A DNA stretch of 64,000 nucleotides from Mycogone perniciosa. Taxonomy: Eukaryota > Ascomycota > Sordariomycetes > Hypocreales > Hypocreaceae. Each line of letters starts with the position of its first letter. Positions within the stretch are counted from its first letter, which is position 1. Below are positions 21,744 through 33,660 of the stretch, one piece after another. Where the stretch lies: NCBI GenBank assembly GCA_025331125.1, contig JAOALB010000192.1:1-64000 (forward strand), read 5' to 3'. The position numbers and the translations under genes were made by a program. Under the pieces are notes generated by a model, which was given only the letters and a program-made list of their open reading frames with translations, was not told the origin of the DNA and did no database searches.

Positions 21744-22723
21744 TGTAACTCACAAGGTTATACTAAACCTTATTTATATATAGCTTCTAGGAAGCTGCAT
21801 ATAATACAGCAATAAAGAAATAACTAAGAGTCTAATTAGGTTAATAATTAATAAACAATTACATTATAACTAAACTAATAGCTAGAAAGCTATAGAATAT
21901 TTAATATATATGCAGCTAGTAGAAAAGTAATTATATAAATAATAGCTTTATCTTCTATAATAGTCCTTTAACTAGATAATAGGAATATAGCGGCAGAATT
22001 AAATTTATAGCCCTATTCCTATTTTCCGCAAAATTTATTTATATAGGAAATCGGCTATTTTGTCGAGGGGGGATCGGCACTCCAAATACATACACATATA
22101 CACCAACAATAACCTGAATAGAGTGCAGGAAGCCGCACTCTCGATAGAACTATAAAGCTGCAGTTAGGTAATATAGGGACTAAAAGATACTGCGTATTAT
22201 TTAATTATAATATCTGCAGCCGAAAGCAACTAATAGTTACCTCTTTACGCCTTATTAGCTATAGAATTACAGGTAAAGTAATATATTAAAGGAGAATACA
22301 GGTTAATGGTTTATTAAACTAGGTCTATTTATTTTATCTTTATACTTTTATGCCTTTTTAATCTAGTAATTGCTTAAATAAATAATTAACTTTTTTTAAA
22401 TAGGCTAGTAAAAAGGAGTATAAGTGTATTAAGTATATTAGTTACCCCTAATAAACTATATTAACTTATAGCTATATAAACAGGAAACTATTTTAATTGG
22501 ATTTTTTATAATAGCTATTATAGCTATTATATTAAGTTTAGGGTAGGCGGGATAGCTGGTTTTAGCTTAACTATTATTGTTAAAGATAATAGAAAGTTCC
22601 TAACTTATACTGAAATTGCTTTAAAACTTAATCCTAGTATTAGGCCTAATTCTAGGTTTAGCTAGAATTGCAAAGTTACCTAAATACACTAAAATCCTTA
22701 CTTTTTAGCTTTCTTTTTTAATA
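21744..22723 (-). mobile_element. Copia-2 3' LTR (family C) split by a family B element
   Basis: The LTR, about 579 bp without the insert, matches the family-C LTRs at 25664, 44206 and 51348 throughout (TTATACTAAACC, TTCCGCAAAATTTATTT, AGTCTAGGGTAGG-type segments). Its right edge TTTTTTAATA is followed by CTCCCTTTAAAAT, the complement of a polypurine tract. This is therefore the 3' LTR of a minus-strand element whose body continues to the right. Family B at 22059-22455 interrupts it. Confidence 0.75.
22059..22455 (+). mobile_element. Family B element, 397 bp, 4-bp TSD CTAT
   Basis: Begins TTTGTCGAGGGGGGATCGG and ends GTTACCCCTAATAAA (mutated CGACAAA). It is flanked by CTAT at 22055-22058 and 22456-22459. 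The uninterrupted family-C LTR at 25664-26243 serves as the empty site and confirms that a 4-bp target was duplicated. No coding capacity. Moderately RIP-mutated. Confidence 0.8.
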
Positions 22724-24517
22724 CTCCCTTTAAAATAAATACTATTTTATATAACTTTAAAATAAATATAGGATTTAAATATATAAAAATAACTAAAATA
22801 TAAAAAATAAAAAAGATAGCTAAATAGCTATAACATAATTAATAGCTATAAAAAGGGTAAGAACTTTAAGTATATACTTTAAGTAAAATCTTAAAATTAA
22901 AGAAATTTACAAAATTCCTTAATTTCGGACCTAGAAAAGGCTTAATAAGCCTATCAGCAATTATCTTACTAGTTTTTAAATAGTTAACTACAATAACGCT
23001 ATTTTTAACCTATTCTTTAATATAATTAAACTATAATAAAGTATATTTTATTTGATTATAAAGGGTAAGGTTATTTAAAGTAAAAATAATACCCTTTTAT
23101 TATTAAGTAAAGAGATTAACTATATAATTAGTTAATTTACCTCTTTATATAGGCTAATAAGCTATTAAATCTCCTTAATAGCTTCTATAAAAACTACAAA
23201 CTCTGCTTTTAATATAAAGAGATAGATAGTTAAGCCCCTTTTTAATTTCTAGCTAATTAGCCTATCAGTAACTATAATAATATAGCTATAAATTAATTTA
23301 TTTAATTCTTTATCCCTAGCAAAATCACTATTACAATAACTAATAAATATAAAATTAGATTTTCTAATATATTAAATAGCTAAATCTTAAATACTATTTA
23401 AATACTATAATAGATTACAAGTTATATTTAAATACTTTTTATAAAAGCCTTAATATTATTTAGCTAGCTATCAAATTAAAAAGCTAATATTTATTTAAAT
23501 ATAAATTATTAAATAAATAATAATATTAATAATAGTTTAAAAAAGTTTAATATTAACTTTATTTAATTTAATGATAGTTTTATTAACTAAAAAAAAAGCT
23601 GTAAAAGTAATGAAATAAGCTTAGAGTTTTAAAGGTTAAAAACCTCTATAGCTTTAATAATATACTGTTTTTAAAAAAGCTAAAAAAGGCCTCTTTTTCT
23701 ATCTTTAATTATTTAAACCCTTAAAAGAAAAAAGGCAAGGCCTTTATTTTCTATAGTATAAACGTTATTAAAAGCTAGCTTTAATTAAGCTATAGTTTCT
23801 TTATTTAATCTAATAAAAAGGCAGTTATCTATATAAATAATAATAAAAGTCGTATTATTTAGATTATATAGAATAGTAAAGTTAAAGATTAAAGGCTTAT
23901 ATTTTAATTTATTTCTTAAAGCTTATAAACCCTACTGCTATTTTTAAAAAACGATTTTAAACTATAAAAAGCTTTCTATAATTAAATAATTTACTTTATA
24001 TTAAGGTTATAACCTAGCTTTCTAAAAATAGATTTAATTTTAAAGGAAACTTAACTAATATAGTCTTTAAATGCTTTAAAGAAGTTAAAGAAAATAGTTT
24101 CTTTAAATATCCTATTAAAAATATATTAATAAAGTCAATTTATTTAATTTCCTAGTTATAAATAATAGTTAAGGCTAATAGGAGCTGCTAAGTAAAAGGA
24201 ATAGCTATTAAGGCGAATATTTAATTAAAATCTATTTTTTTAAATTATTAAAAACCCTTAATAACTAATCTAGCTTTAAATTTTACTATTTTATTATTTT
24301 AATCTTTTTTAGTCTTTATAACTAATCGATTAATAATAAAATTCCTGCCTTTAAAAATACTATTATATTTAATAAACATAAAGGTATATTATTTAATTAA
24401 CTAATTAAATTTATTATAAATCGCTTTTAGCTATTTAGTTTTGTTAAAATTATAAAGTATTTACTTAAATGTTCATAGGTTTGAGACTGCAGTAGTTAAA
24501 AAGGCTTGCTTTTTAAT
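22724..24517 (-). mobile_element. Copia-2 internal region: reverse transcriptase and RNase H, dead
   Basis: Read on the minus strand through stops, Ty1/copia pol is clear. RNase H: GYSDADFARDKE near 23,300, ISGYIIIV, LKAEFVVFIEA near 23,200, and the terminal ADRLIKPFLGPKLRNF near 22,940. RT: KFKARLVIKGF near 24,250, LLLALTIIYN, IDFINIFL and ALPFFLLRV. The polypurine tract beside the LTR at 22724-22731 fixes the orientation. The element is cut off at 24518 by insertion of the gypsy LTR, so integrase and gag are missing here. Every domain has several stops. Confidence 0.75.
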
Positions 24518-24894
24518 TGTAATGATCCAGGTTAATTCTTAACAGTCAAACCAAGGTTTACAGGGTTTATATTAATAGAGAGGTCAGGGATAAATACTAA
24601 GCAGGGTAAAGTAGTTACAATTCCATACAATAAGCGGTTCTAGTAAATATAATTGTTAATAACTATTTAAGTAACTATATTAACTAAGTGATAAGCCAGT
24701 TATATATATATAAAAGAGAGTTATAACAATTATTTAAAAATATAGCTATATTTTTAATAATTTAAGGTTTATAATTACTTATATATATCCCTAATTATTA
24801 CCGATTTAGTATATACTTTAATAATGATATTCCTATTAGCCTATTATTCCGATATTCCTCTAGTCCTGGGCTTTAGCCTAATCGGGTTATAATA
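24518..24894 (-). mobile_element. 3' LTR of a Ty3/gypsy element (family A)
   Basis: 377 bp matching the intact solo LTR at 52633 end to end (TGTAATGATCC for TGTGACGATCC; GGGTTATAATA for GGGTCGTGACA), with the expected transitions. Immediately inside lies CAATATCCCCCTCCCATT, whose complement is a GGGAGGGGGA polypurine tract. The element is therefore coded on the minus strand and this is its 3' LTR. Confidence 0.85.
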
Positions 24895-27800
24895 CAATAT
24901 CCCCCTCCCATTAATCTTATCCTTAAAACCTATTATATAGCTATCCTTTCTTATTATAAGTTTTTCCTCCCTCTTTCTTTTTATTCCTATTTAACTATAC
25001 CTTATACTATTACAAAACAGCAAAAAGTTTCTAAGCCTACTAAATCCTTACAGAATTATACTGCAGCTATATTAATTATTAATACTATTAATATCTTTAT
25101 TGTATTATATTTATCTTATAAAAAGTATAGTATTTCCTATAAAATAGCTATAGGCTATTTTTATTATTAAAAATATACCTGTTAAAGCAAGATATATAAT
25201 AGAAATAGTATCTCTTTAGCAGCTAATATATATCCTCTTTAGTTTATTATAAGTTATTTCTAATATTTATAGTATATTATTTAACGGCTAAAAAGGAGTA
25301 TATTTAGAATAAGGAGTATACTATTAAGTGTAAGTTATTAGAATAGCAGTAATAGATAATAGTATTAACTGCTTTAATAAATAAATGCTTCGCGCAATTA
25401 AGTTATTTTCGCGAGCAGCAGTTATAAATACAGTTACATAAAGTTAAGATATTATATTATAGCGCTAATTTATTAAATAAGTTAAATAAGTTTAAATGCA
25501 TTAAGTTAAAGGCTATTATTAATATTTAGTCTTTTAGTAGTCTAGATATACTTAATTAGTATATAATATTCAGTAACCCTTTACTAAAAGACTTAAACTT
25601 TAATAAAAGTATTAAAGTTCTATTAAAGTATTCTTTAAATATTCTATAAGTTCCTAAAAGTTATATTAAATTAACAAGGTTATACTAAACCTCATTTATA
25701 TATAGCTTCTAGGAAGCTGCACACAATGCAGTAATAAGGAATCAACTGAGAGTCTAATTAGGCTAATAATAGATAAACAATTAAATTGTAAATAATCTAA
25801 TAGCTAGAAGCTATAGAATATCTAGTGTATATACGGCCAGTGTAGAAGTGATTGTATAAACAATAGCTTTATCTTCTACTATAGTCCTCCGACTAAATAA
25901 TAGGAATGCAGCAGCAGAATTAGGTTCGTGGCCTTATTCCTATTTTCCGCAAAATTTATTTATATAGGAAATCGTCCAAATCGACTCACAGCCATATAAA
26001 CAGGAAACCATTTTAGTTAGATTTTTCATAATAGCCATTATACCTATTGTATTGAGTCTAGGGTAGGCGGGGTAGCTGGTCCTAGCTTAATTATTATCGT
26101 TGAAGATAACAGACATTTCCTGACTTACACCGAAGTTCCTCTAGAACTCGGTCCTAGCGTCGGGCCTAATTCCGGGTCTAGCCAGAATAGGAAGGTTACC
26201 TAAATACACTAAAATCCTTACTTTCTAGCCCTCCTTTTTAACAAGTTATATTCTTCTTTATAGTTTTTCTATTTAATTAAATATTAGCGTTTATTATTTT
26301 CTGCTTTTATAGCCTTAACTTCTTTCACTTTATATATTTCTTTAACTACTAACACCTTAATTAAATCTATAATTAGTTTATATTTCAAGTTATATTATAA
26401 TACTTTCTTAAGTCATAAAATATAAAATACTAAATAAATTCAGATACTGTTTAGTAGTATAAATTTATAAATAACTTTTAAAATAACCTTTTTAACCGGG
26501 TAAGGTTTAAGTTTCTTAAAATTTAATTTACTGCTTAATTGTATTATTTTAATATTCGCAGTTTCTTTTCTTAGCGAATATTAGTATAAGTAAACTATAT
26601 CTCCCTCTTTAAAAATTAATCCCTTTAATTTATATTTATTAATATATTTCTTTTTTTTTTTATATAAAGTAAAAGTATACTTGCATTTTTTTATATAACT
26701 GCTTTATATCTTTAACTTTAATTTATACTTTATTAATATATAGGCCTTTCTTTAGCGCTTTATATATATTTAGCATAAAGCTATACTTAATATATATAAA
26801 GCTAAGTTTAGTTAATTTTAAAATATCACTATTATAGGATATCTATATAATTAGTAACTTCTTTATTTAATTATTTTAATTAAAGTTAATATAAATTTTC
26901 AGATAAGCTTTAATAATTTAATTAATATATTTTATTTATTTATTTATCTATAGGTAATAAATAGTCTTAAGCTTATAATTTATATTTAAGTAGTTTATAA
27001 ATGCTTACTAGAGTTTAAATATAAAGGTTAATTTTTAGTTAGAAATAATTTTGGCTAGAATTATATAGTTAGCTGTAATAAATTATAAAAATATATAAGT
27101 TAATATTTTTATATTTATTACCTTTTTATATAGAAAAGAGTAAAAGTATTTAATAACTTAATCTATAATTATTAAAATATTATTATATTTACTCTTTAAT
27201 CTTAGTTTAATAAATAATAGTAGTTTAATAATAAAGTCTAGTAAAATCGATTTTTATAGTTATTCTAGTACTAGTAAAGGTTAAAGTTTACTATATAGTT
27301 TATACTTTTAAAGCTTAATCATTCTATAAATTATATAGCAACAAATAATATTTTATATTACTTTTTTAAGCCTTTAAAACTTAAAATACCTTTATATATA
27401 TTTACAGGTCTTATAAATACCTTTATATCTATACACTAAGTATTAATAAACTTTTATAACTATATTTTCTTAAAGTTTATTTAAAATCTAAATCTTTTTA
27501 TTTTATTATTAAGTTTTTTTATTATTAAACTTTATATCTTTCAAGAATCTATTATTATTCCAGGTGATATAATACTCTTTAATATATTAAAGTATAGTAT
27601 TATTACTAGATACTTTATATATAACTTAAACTACTATTTATTAATAGTATCCTTTAAAGGTTTATGTTAAGATCTGCCTAGTATACTTAATCTTTCTTTA
27701 ATTATAGTTAACTTATTTATTATATATATCTATTTATTTATTTTTAAATCCTTTTCAGTAAATTAAAATATAGTTAAACTTTAAAAGGTATTCTATATAA

Positions 27801-29903
27801 TAAATCTACCTTTTAGAAAATTATTAAACTATTATAAAGTATATAATATTCTTATAATTAATATATATATTAACTTTATATATTCTTTTTAGTAAGTAAT
27901 CTTACTAGTTTTTAAATATAAAAGTAATAGTAAAGAATTCCTTATTATATATTCTATATATTTAATGCCTATAAAAACTTTTAATCCTTTTTAGTAAATT
28001 TATAAAGGGTTTATATAATACTTGTATAGCCTTTAATAAATTATTAGTAATAGCTAATAAATATTAAAAACCTTTAAACTTCTTTAATTATTATAAATAT
28101 AGGCTAATCTTTTACTGCTTGCACTTTTAATAGATTTATATAAATTTCTCTAAAAGTAATAATATACTTTAAAAAAGTAACTTTTTATATATAGAATTTG
28201 CATTTCTTTAATTTTATAAATAGTTAAGTATTTTATAATATTTATAATACCTTATAGATATATACTTTATATTCTTTAAAGATATTTAAAAAGATTAAAA
28301 TATTATTTAAATAAATAACTATAAAGATATTAAAGTATTCTTTAATATATTATTAATTATCTTTTAAAATATTATAAAGGTATTAGTAAAGCTAAAAGGT
28401 ATAATTAAATATTTAAATAAACTGTATTTAATTTAAAAGGCAGTTATTTATTTATATCCTTTTCTAATTTAAATAAAGTTATAAGCGCTTTTAAGGTCTA
28501 GCGCTATAAACCACTTTTTCTTATATAGTCTATCCTATAATTCTATAATTAACAGTAATAGAGTTTTATCTTTAACAGTAGCTTTATTAAGCTATTAGTA
28601 ATTTACAATTAATTATAGTTTACCTCCTTTCTTTAATATAAATATAATAAAATAGCCTACTTTTAATAAAAAAGGTTAAATATACCCTTTAATTAATATA
28701 TTGTTTAAATAATTATATAGGCTTTTAAACTTTTTTTTATTTAAATTATAAATTTTATAAAAAGTAATATTTATATTATTTTTACACTTAATTATATAGT
28801 TTTATTAGCTATATTCTAGTAGTTTTATATTAAGTATTTCCTTAAATAGTTTATTATACTTTTAGTATTCTTTAAAGATATTCTATAGCTATTTTAATAA
28901 TCCTGCTGTTTTAAAGCTTTTTATTTTAAGTATTTTATTAATATTATTAAATATTTTCTATAAAAAGGCAATTATTCTTTAGATTTATCTATCCTTTCCT
29001 TTACTTTACTTAAATTTTACTTTTAAGTAAATTATTTCTATAATTAAATTAAAAGTAACCTTTTTAATTCCTTTTTTCAGTATACTTAAAGGTTTTATAT
29101 AGGATTTCTGCCCTACAGCTAAAGCCTTTTTAATAATTTTAATCGCTAAGGAAGCTTTATTATTACACTAATAAAGTTAACTATTTTCCTAGTTGATATT
29201 AAAGTTATTATATTTTAATTAAAGATAACCGAGAATAATATTGTATTTATTAATATTTACTATATTACAGGGAACTACTCTTATACATTTAGCGATCCTA
29301 AATTCAAGATAATTAATCTTTTACTTAACCTATTTATTATTATATATAAAGCCTCCTCTTTCGGCCTAATAAAGTTAATATAATTTAGTTTTCTTTTTTT
29401 AAAATAACTATAAGCGATTTACAGTTATAGGTGTAATAAAATTGCCTATTACTTTACTATTTATTAATATATATAGCCAATATCCCTTAACTATTATCTT
29501 TAATTTAAAATATAGTAAATCTTTATTATTACTTTTATTATTTAATATTTCAAGAGATATAATTTATTAATTATTACTTTATAGCCCTTTTATAACTAAT
29601 ATTAATTGTTTTTTAATTCTTCTCTTTTTATATAAATTTTATAGTTAATTAGGGTTCTTTAAAGTAAATGCTACCTTCTTTTATTATAGGTAATTCCTTT
29701 ATAGGTAATAAAGTTAAACTAGTTTCTATATAGCCTTTTTATAATTTAATTAATCTCTCTATACTTTAAAGTAGGTTTATACCTTATATACTTCTATATT
29801 TATTACTTTTAAAGTTTTTCCTATAGGTAAATAGCGCATTTATCCTTTTAGCAGTATATAAAGCCTAGTAATAAATATAGGGTATTGTTAATTTATTATA
29901 TAT
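24895..29903 (-). mobile_element. Ty3/gypsy internal region, minus strand, RIP-dead
   Basis: Minus-strand translation through stops gives a classic gypsy reverse transcriptase at about 28,480-28,690: KVGYFIIFILKKGGKL, LNKATVKDKTLLLLIIEL, DRLYKKKWFIALDL. Downstream in coding sense (26,250-27,900) lie RNase H and integrase remnants, then the 3' LTR. The region 26,244-27,400 aligns with 62,165-63,300 of the second copy. A family-C solo LTR (25664-26243) is inserted within. The 5' end is not resolved; family B copies sit at 29904 and 30626, and no matching 5' LTR was recognised further right. Confidence 0.75.
25664..26243 (-). mobile_element. Solo copia-2 LTR (family C), 580 bp, TSD AGTTA
   Basis: TATTAAATTAACAAGG...CTCCTTTTTAACA, flanked by AGTTA at 25659-25663 and 26244-26248. 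The second gypsy copy around 62,155-62,170 shows the uninterrupted target (CCTAAAAGTTATATTC). The copy is less mutated than its surroundings and keeps CG- and CA-containing stretches such as CTCGGTCCTAGCGTCGGG. Confidence 0.9.
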
Positions 29904-30300
29904 TTTATTAAGGGTAACTAATATACCTAATATACTTATACTCCTTTTTACTAGCCTATTTAAAAAAAGTCGGTTATTTACTTAAGCAATTATTAAATTA
30001 AGAAAGTATAAAAGTATAAAAATAAAACAAATAAACTTAATTTAATAAAACACTAACCTGCATTCTCCTTTAATATATTACCCTACCTATAATTCTATAG
30101 CTAATAAAGTATAAAGAGGTAACTATTAGTTATTTACAGCTGCAGACATTATAATTAAATAATTTATAGTATCTTTTAGTCCCTATATTACTTAACTGCA
30201 GTTTTATAATTCTATTAAGAGCGCGGATTCCCGCGCTTTATTTAAGTTATTGCTAGTGTATATATATATATATTTAGAGTGCCGATCCCCTCTTAATAAA
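29904..30300 (-). mobile_element. Family B element, TSD ATAT
   Basis: 397 bp in reverse orientation (TTTATTAAGGGTAAC...GCCGATCCCCTCTTAATAAA), with mutated termini of TTTGTCG type and ATAT at 29900-29903 and 30301-30304. The hairpin GAGCGCGGATTCCCGCGCTT is preserved. Confidence 0.75.
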
Positions 30301-30625
30301 ATATACTAATCCTTTAACTTATTTCGTTTATATATAATATACTTTAAGCTATTGCACTTTAAGTAATATTATTAATTATACTTAAACCTTTTATTATAGC
30401 AGAAGTATTATTTTATTAATTTGTTTTAGCAGTAAATATAGTATCCTTTAAATTTATATCCTTTAAATCTTTATAATTAATAATATTCTTTTAAGGTTTA
30501 AGTTTCTAGTTTAATAGTAGTAATCTTAAAGTCTTAGTACTATATAGTTATAATTTATTCTTTAAAAGTATTATAATCCTATACCTATTTTATAAAGTAA
30601 AATAAAATTCTAATTAGAAATATAT

Positions 30626-31025
30626 TATATTAAGGGTAATTAATATACTTAATATACTTATACTCCTTTTTATTAGCCTATTTAAAAAAGGTTAGTTATT
30701 TATTTAAATAAGTATTAGATTAAAAAACTATAAAAGTATAAAGATAAAATAGATAGATTTAGTTTAATAATATATTAACCTATATTCTCTGTTAATATAT
30801 TACTTACCTGTAACTTTATAGCTAATAAAGTATAAAGAGGTAACTATTAGTTGCTTTTAGTTGCAGATATTATAATTAAATAATTTATAGTATCTTTTAG
30901 TCTTTATATTACTTAACTGCAGCTTTATAGTTCGATTAAAAGTATAGATTCCTGCACTTTATTTAAGTTATTATTAGTGTATATATATATATATATTTAT
31001 AAAGTGCTGATTCCCCTTTAATAAA
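30626..31025 (-). mobile_element. Family B element, second adjacent copy
   Basis: About 400 bp, same orientation as and 325 bp away from the copy at 29904, ending GATTCCCCTTTAATAAA. The left flank is ATAT and the right ACTA, so no intact 4-bp duplication is visible. It is more heavily mutated than the other copies; the central hairpin has lost its pairing. Confidence 0.7.
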
Positions 31026-33388
31026 ACTAGTAATTAAAATAAAGGGAAATCTCAGGGATTGCGTTTTAAAAAGCAATTATTAAAGGCACTTTTATACTAC
31101 TACTAAAACCTACTTTTATTTAACTATTAATAAAAGTACAGGCTAACGTTAGTAAATCTTTAAATAAATATAAAATAATTAGCTAAAAGAAACAGCCTAA
31201 AAACCCTTTATTATAGCCAGTTAATATAGATTAGTATAATATTTATTTCTGAAAGTATAGGTTATTTAATTGCAATTTTTAAAATATAGAAATTAAAATT
31301 AATTAACCTAAATATAATACAGTAAAATATAATAAAAGAGTGAAATCTTAAAAAGCTATTAGCTTATAAAACCTATTAATAAAAGGGTAAAAAGTTAAAG
31401 GAAATTACTAAAAGACTAATTAATATAATAAAAGTAAATATATAAACTAAATAGTTAACTTTATATAATATAATTCGCTTTAAATTAATAATGTACTATT
31501 ATAACTTTTACTTTACTTATAACTTAATAAATTAGTTAGTAAAGTAATTATAAAGAATTAATAAAAAATAAATTAATTATTTAATCTCCTGCCATAAAGA
31601 GTTTATTTTAATTTTATTAACTCTTTTAAGTAAACTATCTTTAACTTTTAATAAAAATACTATTATTACTACTTTTATAATTTTATATATATAGACTACG
31701 TTTATCTATATTAAAACTACTTAAAAGAGACTTAAAAAGGATAATAATTTAATACTGCAAGACTAATAATAATAAAGGAAATTATCTTTAAAAGAATAGC
31801 TAATTCTATTATTTTAAATACATAAATAAAACCTTTTTATATTATAGAAAAGCTTTTTACTTTAAAGGAATACTCTGCCGCAGCCTTTTCACTAAAAAAA
31901 TATATCCCTTTTTTATTTAAAGAAAGAATACGCTTATAAAGGCTAGGCATTTAAATTAAACAATTTAAACTAATAAAGTAAAAGGCATTTTATTATTAAA
32001 AGACTATTTAATTAAAACTTTAATAACTTATTTTAATTTTAAAAAAAGGAATTAAAAGTAAATAAATAACCTTTAATTATTAAAGTATTAAATATAACCT
32101 CTTTTTTAAAACTGCAATTAAAGGAATTATTGAATTATATAACTAGCCTAATATTAATACTTTATAAATCTATTAAAATAAAAACTAAAGAAAAATTAAA
32201 TCCTTTAATAAATAATAAAAAAATACCGTTTTAAAAATTACTTTTCTTTATTTAAACTTTTAAAAACATTTAAAGGATAAAGCTATTTATAAAGACTAAT
32301 TTTATAAATGAATTTAATAGTAAAAATATTTTTTAACTTTTAAAAAAACTATAAGTAAAAGATAAAAGATAAAGAATATTAAGAAAAGATTAAAGGAGGT
32401 ACTTAAAACTATTAATAAAATTAAAAAAATAAAAAATAATTTAAATGTTTATTAAAAAAAGTATTAGGTAAAATAAAGTTAAAAAAAAGCTTATATAGTA
32501 TAATAAGCAATATAATAAAAAATAATTAAAGTTATATACTATATAGCTTTAAAGTCTTTATTACTATAGGGCTATTAAAATATAATCTATAATAAATTAA
32601 TTACTTTAATATTAATATTTTTATTAAAAGTTTAATAAAAGAAACTAAAAGGCAGTTATATTATATTTTTATAATATCGCTAAAGTAATACTATTAAAGT
32701 TATTGTAATTAATAATAGCCTTTAAAGAGATTAAAGAAATTAATAATTTTAAAGAATTAATATATATTAAAGTGTAAATACTCTTTTATAATAAAAAGCT
32801 TTTACAATTTAATATTTAAAAAGCTTATTTTTAAAAATTTATAAAAACGCTTTTTAAAACTAAATATATATCTAATTTATTTAAATTAAAGATAAGTTTA
32901 ATTTTAAAGAAATAAAAGGAATAATAGCTTAAGATTATAAAATTAACTATATTTTTACAGCTTAAAGATTAAATAAATACTTTATTTAAAAGATTTAATA
33001 AACTAGCGATTTAACTTTTTAATTAAAAAGGAAAAGCAATTAATTTAAAGGGAAGAGAGTAATATTATATTACTATTAATAGTTATAAACTTAAATAAAG
33101 ACTTTCTACTTTAATAATTACTATTAATAATATTAATATAATAAACCCTTTATATAATAAAATACTAAATGTTTTCTTTAATTATTATTTAAAAGCAATT
33201 ATAAATATACAGTATTATTAATATTATATAGATAAAGGCTATTTTCTTTAAAACTGCGCTAAATTAGCCTATAATAAAGACTATAGGTTTATAATATATA
33301 ATTTAAAGGTAAAGATAGTTTAAGTAAGCTCATAGAAAACCTTAATCTTAATTTAATTTATTATAGTAATTATAACTATTAAAACTTA
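31026..33388. mobile_element. Unclassified RIP-degraded repeat sequence
   Basis: Extremely AT-rich with stops in all frames and the CpA-poor, TpA-rich texture of RIP. It was continuous with 40,796 onwards before copia-1 inserted at 33,389. I could not assign a family by eye. The 325-bp interval 30301-30625 is of the same kind. Confidence 0.4.
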
Positions 33389-33660
33389 TATTAGGTTAGG
33401 TAGGCCAAGGGCCTACCACTTATTAGCGTTTATTAGCGCTAGGGAGCTTTTATCTACTTATATAGCAGATACCAGCTAATATATATATTGCGTAAGCGAT
33501 ATATTAGACTATATAGGCGCTTACAACGCATATATTCTATGTTTTCCTTTATATTAGCTATCTATATATATAGCGAGGCTATTATAGTATATTTATTATT
33601 AAATTAAGCTTTATTCCTATTTTTCTCTATACTTTATATAGCTATACTGTGCTTTGTAAT
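33389..33660 (+). repeat. 5' LTR of copia-1
   Basis: About 272 bp and colinear with the 3' LTR at 40517-40790 and the solo LTR at 20525-20798. The end is blurred by mutation (TGCTTTGTAAT before GGTTATAAGCCC). Confidence 0.85.
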
